Positions 48,084-59,519 of a stretch of DNA of 64,000 nucleotides are shown here, in pieces. Position 1 is the stretch's first letter. Every line of letters starts with the position of its first letter. Source of the DNA: Sisyra terminalis (lineage: Eukaryota; Arthropoda; Insecta; Neuroptera; Sisyridae); the NCBI GenBank assembly GCA_958496175.1, contig OY292277.1, positions 9,300,001 through 9,364,000 on the forward strand. The letters are read 5' to 3'. The notes under the pieces are model-generated. The model saw only the letters and a program-made list of their open reading frames with translations. It was not told the origin of the DNA and searched no databases. The translations under genes and the position numbers were made by a program.

Positions 48084-49431
48084 CAATAAACTCCCGATAA
48101 TCCGGGCTAATGTTGGGGAAAGGTGGCACGGATTATCGAAAAAAAACCAGATAATCCAAACTAAAATTAGTAAATATTTATTTCTAAAAAACATAACATA
48201 TTGTGGTCTTAGTAATGTAAAATAATTTACCAAAGTAACATATAATCATAAAAGCCATAGGACGATAAGTATAGTGAATCGGCCCCAGAAGAGTATTTGG
48301 TTCATAATTTCAGGGTATGTTGGTACTATTATGATACATTGATTGCCCAGATATGTATTTCGATTGCCGAGTAATCTTCCTCAGTGATGATCAAGTAATT
48401 TTTGATGTATGTTCGAAAACTACTTAATCACCACAGAAAAAGATTGCTTCACAATCGAAATACGTATCTGGGAAATACATCAAAAATAAATTTGCTTGGA
48501 CTTTTGTTCAAAGGCCATAGGACGATAAGTATAGTGAATCGGCCCTAGAAGGATATTTGGTTCATAATTTCAGGGTATGTTGGAACTATTAAGATACATT
48601 GATTCGGTAAGTTTCAGATCCCTCTGTATTACCATTTCTTCAAAAATAGGAAAAAGCTAGAAATCAGAAAAAAAAATTCTCAGAAACTTGTAGATCGATT
48701 TATTTGAATTTTGGATATGTTATAGGGGCTGGTTTTTAAAATTTAAAAAACACATACCTTTAAAGGAAATTGGATGGGGAATTCGAGAAAAATAGTTTCG
48801 TAATTTTACCAAAATTGTATCATCGTAAAAAATTAAAATTAAAAGAAAAAGCTCTTTTTTTTCAAGGATCTTATAAACCGATAAAGCTCTTAATTTTTTT
48901 TCTAGAAGCTACCATCAGCCCCTATAACATATCCAAAATTCAAATAAATCGATCTACAAGTTTTTGAGAATTTTTTTTTTCTGATTTCCAGCTTTTTTAA
49001 TTTTTGAGGACGGTAATACACAGAGATCTGAAAATTGCCACATTAATATATCTTAATAGTACCAACATACCCTGAAATTATGAACCAAATACCCTACTGG
49101 GGCCGATTCACTATTCTTATCGTCCTATGGCCTTTGAACAAAAATTCAAACAAATTTATTTTTGAGATGTATTTCCCAGATACGTATTTCGATTGTGAAG
49201 CAATCTTCTTCTATGGTAATTAAGTAGCATTGGAACATACATCGAAATACATATCTGGGCAATACATCAAAAATATATTTGTTTGAACTTTTGTTTTAAT
49301 TTCAAAAGGCAGAATTGTTTTAACATGCTAATATTTTTACTTAGGTTTTAATAAAATCAATGATTCCACCCCAAATATTTAAAAAAATCATGAACGGATA
49401 ATCCACTTACGGATAGTCGAGAGTTTCCTTT
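48084..49431. mobile_element. Tigger/pogo-like element loaded with nested foldback DNA
   Basis: TAAACTCCCGATAATCCGGG at the left and CGGATAGTCGAGAGTTTCC at the right form imperfect termini of pogo/Tigger type. Inside lie two direct copies of a block beginning GCCATAGGACGATAAGTATA (about 48250 and 48515) and an inverted copy near 49030-49135. Hammerhead-like hairpins are at about 48340-48385 (minus), 48428-48470 (plus) and 49175-49215 (minus). The element is a platform for repeated insertion or rearrangement. Confidence 0.6.
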
Positions 49432-49549
49432 ATTTTTAAAATTTGGCACAAAAGTCCATCAAACCATAATGTTTTATGCTTGAAGAAATTTCAAAAACAA
49501 AGCTATTCTTTTTAGGTAAGATTTATATTTATGTACAAATTTATTTTTG

Positions 49550-49700
49550 ATGTATTTCCCAGATACGTATTTCGATTGTGAAGCAATCTTCTTCTGTGGT
49601 GATTAAGTAGTTTTGGAACATACATCAAAAATTACTTGATCATCACCGAGGAAGATTGCTCGACAATCGAAATACATATCTGGGCAATACTTCAATAAGT
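49550..49700. mobile_element. Short foldback with paired hammerhead-like hairpins
   Basis: CAGATACGTATTTCGATTGT with GAAGCAATCTTCTTC (minus) is followed within 60 bp by GAGGAAGATTGCTCGACAAT and CGAAATACATATCTG (plus). Same family as the pieces at 48.3-49.2 kb. Ends not defined. Confidence 0.6.
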
Positions 49701-49991
49701 TTCTCTTTAATATGTTCTCATTTTGAGATCTAAAACTTCCAAATGAAACTTTAGTAGGATATTTTCGAATTCAATGATGACAAAGAGTTGATTAAGTAAA
49801 TGAAAATAAATCAGTGATCTACAAAGTATATACCGCAGAAAAATATCATTTTTTAAAGAAAATTATAAGATACTTCATCTCTAAATTTAATAAATAAAGA
49901 GTTATGCAAGCAAAGCACTTCGTTAGGCCAGAATCAAGACTTTGAAAGTGAAAATTTGGAGATATTACCAGAAAAAAAGAACTTTCTTATG

Positions 49992-50227
49992 ATCTATATC
50001 ATTGTTTCCTAACCTGTAGTCTGCGGACCCCTGGGAGTCCGCGAGCCTATGTTTGGGAGTCCGCGGTTCCATTTGAAAAAGTTTGTTTTTTGTTTTTTAA
50101 TTCAGGAATACTAAAATATAATATTGTCCAAAAATTGCACCTTTTTTTCACCCAGGGGTCCTTGGCATTATGCTTGATTTCCTTGAGGGTTCGCCGCTAA
50201 AAAAGGTTAGGAACCGCAGATCTATAT
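49992..50227. mobile_element. hAT-type MITE with perfect 8-bp duplication
   Basis: A 220-bp element (50000-50219) with ends CATTGTTTCCTAACC and GGTTAGGAACCGCAG lies between exact copies of ATCTATAT (49992-49999, 50220-50227). The terminus is related to the CAGTGGTTCTTAA elements at 1.06-1.6 kb. Confidence 0.85.
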
Positions 50228-51112
50228 GATCCCTATATGATCTTTGAGACTTCCATTGATTAAATATTATCAAATCATTTATGTTATTTGTAAAATTATC
50301 CAATAGTCCTTCGAAGAAAACATTTTAAATTCCAACACAATACAGGTAAACACAATTCCTACGTTATCAAAATATTAATCACTCCGGAAAAACCTTTCCT
50401 TATTTCATACATTCCATATACTTTCAAGTTCAATTCAAATATCATTCTTATCAATCCACATTAATTTTTTCAATGCAAATATTCAATTTACTAAAACATT
50501 TCCAACCATGAAAATTGTTGGGAAACTTTCATAAAATTTTATCCCAAATAGTAAACAAACAGTAAATTTTTTTTCCAATGACGTCAATTTGAAAATATTG
50601 ATTACCAAGTGTGTAAACTTAAGAAAACACTAGCAATAAATTTCCTCGTTTACCCCTAGCACCAAATGAAAACGTTCTGGAAAATTTCCTTACCTAGGTA
50701 CATAAACATATATATTAAACTGTTCTGGAAAATTAGATGGGAAAGGTAGGTAAAAATGAAGCAAATTGATAATTCATAAACGAAATTATACCATCGACGC
50801 TTTGACAAGATATAGGCATTATTCGAATATGTCGATTTTTCTTTTCTATAATTTATCGGTCGTACATTACACTTGGTAATAAATACATTGGTTAATGAAT
50901 ACATCGTTTTTCGTTAATAATGAAATATCATTAAGTATTTAAGTCGAGGACACAAATGTGAGTTGTATCTATTTATTATGGTAACGATAAAAGAAATTTT
51001 TCCCTTCATATCTATAATTCACAAGCCATTAGTTTCAATGTCTTTAAAATACCTATTAATTAGACTACTGTTCTTTCTCAAGAATAACTAACACCCTCTA
51101 CTTGAGAAACCT
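50228..51112. other. Unassigned AT-rich DNA
   Basis: No exon or element boundary is visible. The 82-codon minus frame at 50656-50904 has no family resemblance. Confidence 0.45.
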
Positions 51113-51207
51113 AGAAAGGGTCTAGCAAGATCCACATGGCGAGTTGACCCCCAAATAGGCACCTATGTCGAAACTTATGCTAAAATATCGGTTGATATAC
51201 AAACACT

Positions 51208-51291
51208 AGGGTGATTTTTTTTTTGGTCCCATCGCGAAATTTTGTTGGAAATACCAAAAAAAAAAAAAAAGTTTGAGCCCTTAATATTTTT
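51208..51291. mobile_element. Fragment of GGGTGATTT foldback element
   Basis: AGGGTGATTTTTTTTTTGGT to GTTTGAGCCCTTAATATT equals one end of the foldback at 52273-53051. It changes directly into LINE sequence at about 51292. Confidence 0.8.
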
Positions 51292-52272
51292 TATCGCAAT
51301 AAGATATGGATTTTTAGTGCTGATAGTTTTCTTAGTTTTAGGCAGCGTTAACAAATTAGATTTAGTTTGTTTATTCTTATTATTATATTGGGCTTTACAC
51401 TCATGATAGTAGTATGTTAAAGCAATTATGATAAATGATTCCTTGATACCAAGGAGTACATCAACAATACTGAGTGAGATGAAATAATTAATAAAGCGTT
51501 TTTGGGTAGTAGTCAATGCCCTGAGACTATTTTCATATGCTGCACCCCATGCAATTATGCCATAATTGATTATATTTTCAAATAACCCATGATAAATAGT
51601 TTTTAGTACTGAGGGGCTTAAGCATTTGCTCAGTTTAAATTATATGAATGAAAAGTACCTTTTTGTTTTTTTGTCAATTCATAGACATGTAAGTTCTATT
51701 TCATGTGCGCATCGAAATTTAGTCCCAGATACTTACAATTATTTACTCTTTTAAGTTGAAAATTATTTATTTTAAGGTGGAAATTATCAGGAATGCTATC
51801 AATGTAACTACCAAACGTAATATACGTAGACTTATCTATGTTGAGGGACAACTGATTTTCTCTTAACCAATTGTCAATTTTGATCAACCATCGAGTTAAA
51901 ATAAGAATGACTTCAACCCAAGTACTGCCCGAGCAGCGTATTACTGTATCATCGGCATATAAAACTAGAGCCCCTTCAGGTAGACAATTACAAATATCAT
52001 CGATATACAAAATGAAGAGCAGTGGGCCCTGAATTGTTCCTTGAGGAACACCTACTTTAACAGTATTAGTCTTACAAATACTATTGTTGATAATAACACG
52101 TTGTTCTCTATTAGTTAAATAGTTCTCAAGTAGTTTATGAGGGATACCTCTAATAACACGTCTCCAAAATTTATCCAACAAGATGTTGTGATTTACGGTG
52201 TCGAAAGCTTTTGCTAGGTCTAGAAAAACTAAAACCGTAGGTATATTTTTATCAATATTATCGTATATATTA
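51292..52272 (-). pseudogene. LINE fragment, copy B, with intact RT core
   Basis: The minus-strand frame reads FLDLAKAFDTVNHNILLDK, VPQGTIQGPLLFILYIDD and YADDTVIRCSG, that is reverse transcriptase blocks including the catalytic YADD, uninterrupted to KYLGLNFDAHMK; 3-prime sequence follows. It is better preserved than copy A. It starts (5-prime side) exactly at the foldback boundary used in copy A, and both RT flanks are foldback sequence. Confidence 0.85.
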
Positions 52273-53051
52273 GGGTGATTTTTTTTTGGTCCCATCGTGA
52301 AATTTTCTTGGAAATACCAAAGAAAAAATTCCCTGAAAGTTTGAGCCCTTAATATTAATTTTAAGTCCTCGACCAAGACGTGTAAAGATTTCCCATTGAA
52401 AATACACGGAAACTCTGATTTTTTATTTTTAAATTTCTATATCTCAGCGGCATTTCATGGGATCGCTTTTACCGAAGATGGGTTTTTTCTCAGAATTAAA
52501 CGCTCTACAAAACTGCCCATTGCTACAAAGTCGTAACTCACACCGGTGAGGTAGTACGGGCCACTGAACCTGATTTTTCCATAAAATTCGCGTTTTTTTT
52601 GCATTTATCTCGTAAATAACAAGAGCTACGGAAAAATTATAAATAGAAAACTTGTAGAGAATTTGATTTCCTACAAAAAAGGTCCTGTGGACCAAATCGC
52701 GAAGATCAATATTAAACGAGATATTAAGCCTTGAATTTTATGGAAAAATCAGGTTCAGTGGCCCGTACTACCTCACCGGTGTGAGTTACGACTTTGTCGC
52801 AATAGGCACTTTTGTAGAGCGTTTAATTCTGAGAAAAAACCATCTTCGGTAAAAGCGATCCCAATGAAATGCCGCTGAGGTATAGAAATTTAAAAATAAA
52901 AAATCAGAGTTTCCGTTTATTTTCAATGGGAAATCTTTACACGTCTTGGTCGAGGACTTAAAATTAATATTAAGGACTCAAACTTTCAGGGATTTTTTTT
53001 TTTGGTATTTCCAACAAAATTTCACAATGGGACCAAAAAAAAAAATCACCC
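52273..53051. mobile_element. Foldback element GGGTGATTT family, copy B
   Basis: 779 bp between TA dinucleotides. Arms pair through GAGCGTTTAATTCTGAGAAA, GTAACTCACACCGGTGAGG and CAGTGGCCCGTACTACCTCA. Near-identical to 15698-16485. Confidence 0.85.
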
Positions 53052-54179
53052 TAATTTATACATATGTCTTGATTTTACTTCTACCCTAATGATATTAGGT
53101 GCTTATTTTAAAGATTGTTTTAAAATATTATTTGATAGTTCATTTATTCGCCCACTTTAGGTAGAACCTGTAAAAATTTTGGTATGAGCCAGTGAATAAT
53201 ATCCTAAGCTAAACGAAGAAAATCAAATAATTCAGATGCCGTCAATATATACCCAGAATTAATTGGAGACGTATAGTATTCCAGTTGTAATAAATTATAG
53301 CAGTGACGAGATTTTTTTTTATTCTTATTTTAATAAAAATTGAACACTAGTTGTTTTTTTTTTCTTTTGGGATCAATTATTTTAATCTTGAAAGTAATCA
53401 TCTTAAGAGTAAATATCGAAAAACAAAAAAAAACTAATCAAAAATTTTTTTTGTTTCCTTAGACTTACAATTATGAAAATAATATATGTTTTGCTCCTAT
53501 ATGTGGCCTATTTTTTATTGAAGTTTTGTGAAAAAAAAGTTGGTGAAACACTTCGAAAAAAAATAAAATCGAGATATACTATTAGACGTAAATCACATTT
53601 CATTTTTTTTCAAGGTGTTGCACCAACTATTTTTTCACGCAATTTTTATGAGTTACAGTGCTCATGTAGAAGCATAAAATATATTTTTTTCGTGATTGTC
53701 ATTTTCAAAGAACACATAAAAAAAATATTTCATTTGTTTTTTGGATTTTTTTTGTATAATTTTTTTTTCTAAAAATTTCCAAAAAATATATTATATACTC
53801 TGTAAAATAATCTAAAGCCCCGCGTTGGTTTCACTTATCTAGCTTAATTAGTTTTTGAGATACATAACTTTGAAAAATAGCCATGCGGGGGGACATTGTT
53901 GCCCATATCTCAAGGTCAAAGAGGAATTTGGTCGCGAAAAGTATATAAAATGTGTTTGTATATCAAGCTGATATTTTAACATAAGTTTCGACATAGGTTC
54001 CTATTTGGGGGCCATCTCGCCATGTGGATCCTGCTAGACCCTTTTGTCAAAAGAAAAAACTGGCAAACCTTATCACTGTATAAGCAGCTATTTGGTCAAT
54101 AGAGTTGAAATTTTACGAATATAGTTCCAACTTTTGGCAGGTTTTATACCAATATTCTAATGTAACTAAATTCTATGTA

Positions 54180-54350
54180 ATTTTATTTTTGTGAATCAAG
54201 AAGCCTGATGAAGTTACGATACGTAACGAAACGTAGCTAATTGAATAGTAAAAATATTAAATAAAAAAACCGATCTTAAACAACCTGAATTGTCTTCTTA
54301 TTTAAAAAAAATAGAAGCTGAGATCTGAATTTTATCATCTATGTAATACT
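54180..54350 (+). mobile_element. Foldback repeat arm with hammerhead-like hairpin
   Basis: CCTGATGAAGTTACGATACG followed by TAACGAAACGT (54204-54235), then AATTGTCTTCTTATT and further words shared with 22985-23110 and 23760-23876. Here no LINE interrupts it. Only one arm is seen. Confidence 0.7.
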
Positions 54351-55459
54351 TTAAGTGGAAAAAAATCGATTCCCTGGATTCTCACCTATCCTGGTTTAAT
54401 TGTTGTACCTTACCGTGAAACGATTGTCTCTGTTCATTAGATTCTTTTGCGACAATTTTATTTACTTTATCTCTTTAGGGCAATGGTAGAAAATATGAAA
54501 GGTTATTATCTTTATGAATGCTCGAATAGGTTGATGTATTTAGATCGTTTGGCTACATTCCAATTACAGTAAATATTTGCTTGCATGATTTACGATGAAA
54601 TTATAATCCAACGAAAAGTTCCACCAAAAAAAAAAAGAGAAAAATTTCATATTTTAATCTTTTTCTTTGTTACATTAGCGTTTTGATTAGAATGAATGAC
54701 TTGTATTTTAAAAGATTTATGAATATTATTTCCAAAAAACATCTTATTATAAAGTGATTCAATTTTAAATTTAATTGAATTAATAATGGCATGGTGATTT
54801 AATATGCTTAACGAACAACAAAGAATGAAACTTTAAAAATAAAAAATCACTTTTCTATGTCATTTTTTTACAAAATGATGACATTACTTTAAAAATAATT
54901 TATGAATAAAACCATATGACAAAAAAGTATGTAATATGAATTTTTAAACTCCAGAAAATTTATCTTTTGTAAGAAAAATTCCTTAAAAATTTCAATTTTA
55001 ATATTTTAATTTTATTTCCACAAAAAGATACTTATGGTAAATTGGGAAACAAAACAAAATTCATTCATTCGTAATTCTTTAATTACGAATTCCTTATGGG
55101 TAGACAGTTACAAAAAGCTATTTGAAAAAAATTAATAAGCTATAATTTTTTCCTGGCAGCCATTTTTAAAATGGCGGTTGGGAAAATTTTAATGGAAAAT
55201 GGTGGTCAGTGGAAAATTTAATTGCCTAGCTATTTTTAAAGATATCAAAATAACTTAAAAACCAATACATTCGGTATAAAATTAACATTATGTTTAGATT
55301 GCTTTAATTTTCCTACCATGAAAGGAAATCAATCAAACTTTTTAATATTCGATGTATTCCTTATAAGAAGTAGACATCTGATAAGATTTTTTTTTGAAAA
55401 TTCCTACCCTAAAAGAGTAAAACGGGGTGACAAAGTTTGTATGAGAAAATGTAGAGTTA
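54351..55459. other. Unassigned AT-rich DNA
   Basis: No exon or element end visible. AAAATGGCGGTTGGGAAAAT near 55170 is the only less AT-rich word. Confidence 0.45.
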
Positions 55460-56420
55460 AACGACAATCAAAATTTTAAATTTAATAAGTGTAATTAATA
55501 AATAAATAATTGATTAATAATAAGTTTCTGTTTTTGTTATATCATTTTAATAACAGCATCTTAAATAACGTCATTTTTCTTAACAAGTATGGAAGTTTAT
55601 GTAGTAGATACTTATACCAAATACCAAAAAAGTGGTTTTTAATTTTTGTTTGTTTTTCAACAATCAAACTTTTTAAAATCTAATTTTTATGAACCAATGA
55701 TTGTGACCTGGAGCAATTATATAATCTGCTGAAAAGCATTAAGGGAGCAATTTTTATCATATATTTCATTATCAATGAAAGTATAAAATCTTCCAAGCTA
55801 ACTTTTCTTCGATATTTAGAAAAATTTGAAAACCAATTATTCTTATTGAAAATAAATAAAATATTCGAATTTACTTCCACGCTTTCCACCAATTTCCAAC
55901 AAATTTGTATGTATAACGTCCAAATGAGCGAAATCGAATTGCTTTTTAGCCATGATAATCAAAATAAAGAAGGTCATAATTTTTTTCGTTTTACATTGTA
56001 TTTTCCAATATAAATGCATATTTGTGTCGATGAAATTTGGAAAATGATTTTCTTATACGATGCAGATATATAATAAGAAAGGGTTTTTGAAAATTCCTCC
56101 CCTAAAAGAGTGAAAAATGATGGCAAAGTTTGTAAGGTATAATAATAACGTCTAATACAAAATCGAAATTTTTAATTTCATAATCAAAATACTGTTATAG
56201 ACGAAAGGTTTTATCGCTTAAAATTAAAACAAAGTTGGTTTAATATTAGAAACAATAACTTAAGGTCTGCTTAAAAATTTGAACTCTGATAAATATATCT
56301 GAAAATGGTTAAATTAAGTTTATAAGTGAGCATTAAGTTTTTTAGTTTTCACATATTGTAAACCTGAAAATCCGAAATACGTATTTACAAATAAATACAT
56401 TAGTGAGCGAATATCGAGTA
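55460..56420 (-). repeat. Helitron-derived repeat, second copy of 31.1-32.1 kb
   Basis: Shares, in the same order and orientation, TTTTTCAACAATCAAACTTT, ACGCTTTCCACC, AATAAGAAAGGGTTTTTGAAA and CACATATTGTAAACCTGAAA with the Helitron at 31033-32169. Its own termini are not recognisable. Confidence 0.7.
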
Positions 56421-56724
56421 GTGAGAAATTCGGCGAACTAAAAGAAAAAGGTTTAATTATACATTTGAAATTCAGAAATTTTTTAAAAATAAGTGCATAG
56501 ATACACAATTGTTATACTTGATTAGGGAGGAACTGGGTTTCGTGCAATTGAACACATTTTAATTTCGCGATAGTTTTGTACATCGTAGTAGTGTAATAGT
56601 TTTGAGAAAAAGGTTCATTCGGGAGTTGAGACAATAAAATGGGATTTTTACTAATATTCTAAATCTAGACCCTTTACTTCTGTTATTTTGACACGAGAGT
56701 TTTGATAACTTTTAACTGTTTTAA

Positions 56725-57097
56725 GTCATAATTAAGACCGACTTTATTGAACTTGACGATATTTTTTTATGTATAGATATTGATTGATTTATGGATTATT
56801 TGGTCTATGGTAGGTATACCTACCGTAGCTATACGCAATAGACATACTCTTTTTAGATATTTATAAGTATTTTTTGAAAATTAATTGATCATTACATACC
56901 ACAATTTTATTCTAAGCAACAGTTTAATAAATGTATCTTTTTAAAGTCGACAAAATAGCGTTTTTAAGTATGATTATGATTTCTTAAAAGAAATAAGGAA
57001 AATAAAAATTTTCATTTACCACTAACAAATAGGAAATCTAAAAAGAAAATTAAATCTACACCTACGTTACGCAGACAAAGTCGCGGGGATCAGCTAG
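56725..57097 (+). mobile_element. Helitron 3-prime part
   Basis: Matches the interior of 24807-25758 (TATGGTAGGTATACCTACCG, CGCAATAGACATACTC) and ends GTCGCGGGGATCAGCTAG before a T. No 5-prime TC end was located. Confidence 0.75.
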
Positions 57098-57854
57098 TGT
57101 ATACATAAAGTTTTTACTATGTTGAATGCACTGGTTTTTAAATTATTCTGATATCTTTAAGAATGGCTTAACAATTAAATTTTCCGTAGATCACCGTTTC
57201 CACCATTTTAAAAAAAATATAACTTATTATTTTTTTTCAAGCTGTTTCCAGTGACCTCATAATTAAGGAAAAAAAGAAAAGATCTAATCTATGGATTGTC
57301 CCAAAACCATCACCACATGAATTCAGTTATGGTTTTAAAAATAACTCCACTAAATCCATTCCAAAAATATAGTTTCCAATAATTTTTTATTCCCAGTTTA
57401 TATTCACAAAATTCAACAATGAAAAGCGACGAACATAAATCAATAATCTGGTGTATATTCACAACCATTCACCCATAATGTATTTAATAGACAACATAAA
57501 GAAAAATACGAAAATTATTTACAATAGAAATAATCGGTTATTTCAATACCTATCATTTCAATTCATTGAATAGATACGAGAAGGTACTATTTTTATACTA
57601 GAAAAAGAAAAAAAATCTAAATTTCATTTTAATATTCCAATCCAATTTCAATTAGGGTATGATCAATAATGCATCGTCGGAAAATGCGGCAGTGCAGCAA
57701 ATGCAAGGCAACTTGTTACACTATGAAACATGGGGGAAAAAATAGATTTTCCTCAATGATGAGGAAAATTTTTTTTCAACACTATATGACGATAAAGCTC
57801 AGTTAAAATATCTATAAAAAAATGCACTTTATTTTGTACCACCTATATACCTTA

Positions 57855-58386
57855 GGGTGTCCGTTATTTACCAAATTGATTTTTTTACAGCGATCGCCCC
57901 CTGAATTTTTAGTTTAAGATATAAAAAAAATTATCCAATACAATTAAGCTCTTAATTTCTTGATTAAACCGTGCCGGATTCTTGTTACTTTTACCATTTA
58001 AATAACATGGGATTATTTGACTTTTTACCAATTATTATTTTTTTCTCAGAAACAAATGTATGAAACGATTTAAAGTCGAATTATTCTGGCGTAAAGTTTA
58101 ACGCTCTACAAAAAATGTCACTTATGAATTTTCGGTTAAATCTAATCACTAATGTATTTATTTGTGAATTTATGTTGGTGGTATGATTGTTATATATAAT
58201 TATATTAAATTATACTACATAAATTGGACTGCAATATATTTTATATATTGTATACACAGTATAACTGTTCAAAGTCAGCGAAAAAGTATTATTTTGATGT
58301 ATTGGATAATTTTTTTTATATCTTAAACTAAAAATTCAGGGTGCGATCGTTGTAAAAAAAATCATTTTAGGAAATAACGGACACCC
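57855..58386. mobile_element. Foldback GGGTGTCCGTTAT family with a nested repeat
   Basis: GGGTGTCCGTTATTTACC begins and GGAAATAACGGACACCC ends the element, with TA at both edges. Arms pair through GATATAAAAAAAATTATCC. The right arm is interrupted at about 58171-58297 by a one-armed piece of the 13-bp-duplication family. Confidence 0.75.
58171..58297 (+). mobile_element. Truncated single-arm copy of the hammerhead-like foldback
   Basis: AATTTATGTTGGTGGTATGA to TCAGCGAAAAAGTATTATT and TTTGAT equals the right 125 bp of 46085-46753. Its right terminus is the same as in the full copies, and the hairpin and left arm are missing, which looks like 5-prime truncation of a retrotransposed copy. Confidence 0.65.
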
Positions 58387-59519
58387 TACTGCATATTTAA
58401 AAAGATCAGCTCTATAAGTTATATATATCTTAAAACTAGATCATTCAATGCATTAATTTTAATAGACTTTTAAATCGAATTTTAACAGCTAATTTAAAAA
58501 AATAATAATAATAATTAATTTCCCATACAAACACCTATTACTATTTTGGAACAAATATCACGAGAAAATCAATCAAACGTTTAAAATTCAAATCACCAAA
58601 AACCAGAAACTTTCTCCTACAAATACAAATGCATTGCATTTGAAAACATTAAAAATTTATTACAATTAACTCAGCACAAATTTCATTTCTTTTCATTGCA
58701 TTATCTTGATTTAACTATATCTATATCTCATCAATTTCTGATTCATCACATTTTTTTACATTTGCAAATAAATCATCGTCAAAATTACATTCATATTTAT
58801 ATATCAAATTGTGAAATGATTCGAATAAAAATGACAATAGAAAAGAAATTTTTCAATCATTCCATTGAATATCGGAGACAACCTTCTAAAAAGCGAATCT
58901 TTTATCGATCGAAAAAACAACGACTAATTTACACAACGTTTTTCCACGCGTAAATCCTTGATTTGCAATTTTATATTACACATGTTAAATGATTTACCCC
59001 CTAGTTGGTCTTTGCCCCCTTTTTCCTGAACCTACGTAGGTAATTATTGTAGTTTTCAGTCATTCAACAATCAATAAATAAAACATTATCCTGCCCTACT
59101 TTTAATAATGAAACTTTTAATGAAATATAGCGAAGGATAGCGAAATCAATTGGCAAGCTTACACGTGTAAGTATAGTTGAATCTTTATCATATTTTATTG
59201 AATGTTTCCTGGTTAGCGCAATATAATTACATTTTTATTTATGCAAATTAGAAATAAAGTGTTAGAAATTTATCAATGGTTGGTGTACGAGAAGAAAAGT
59301 GTACGTTTTCGGATTATTTTTCAAACAGAAATATTTGTCTACATCTTTGCGTGTTAATGTTATTGTTGACTTTAATAATCCGACTAGAAATTCTATAAAA
59401 GAAATGCCAAAGAATAAGAGAATGGTAACCATAAGAATGACTTTCCTAACTTAGAAAACCAAGATCGGCATTTCGAAGAAAATTCAAATTTTATTGGGAT
59501 TCCGAAATCGTTTTGCATT
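58387..59519. other. Unassigned AT-rich DNA
   Basis: No exon or element end visible. The 85-codon frame at 58696-58953 is His/Ile-rich and has no family resemblance. Confidence 0.45.

Larger units (their letters stand above)
51113..54043. mobile_element. Composite element with about 95-bp terminal inverted repeats
   Basis: AAAGGGTCTAGCAAGATCC with CACATGGCGAG (51113-51204) is matched, inverted, at 53958-54043 (CTCGCCATGTGGATCCTGC then TAGACCCTTT). Homology continues through CCCCCAAATAGG and CTATGTCGAAACTTATG to about 95 bp. Between the ends are a foldback fragment, a minus-strand LINE piece, a full foldback and about 900 bp of unassigned DNA. No transposase is seen. Confidence 0.65.

Noticed and set aside
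53473..53772. 99-codon frame with a membrane-like start
   Set aside because: It is rich in Phe, Lys and Ile from homopolymer runs, is inside a composite mobile element and has no family resemblance.
23774..54235. Calling the shared hairpins true hammerhead ribozymes
   Set aside because: An extra A between CTGANGA and the stem, and helix III pairing that does not close next to GAAA, depart from the consensus; kept only as hammerhead-like.
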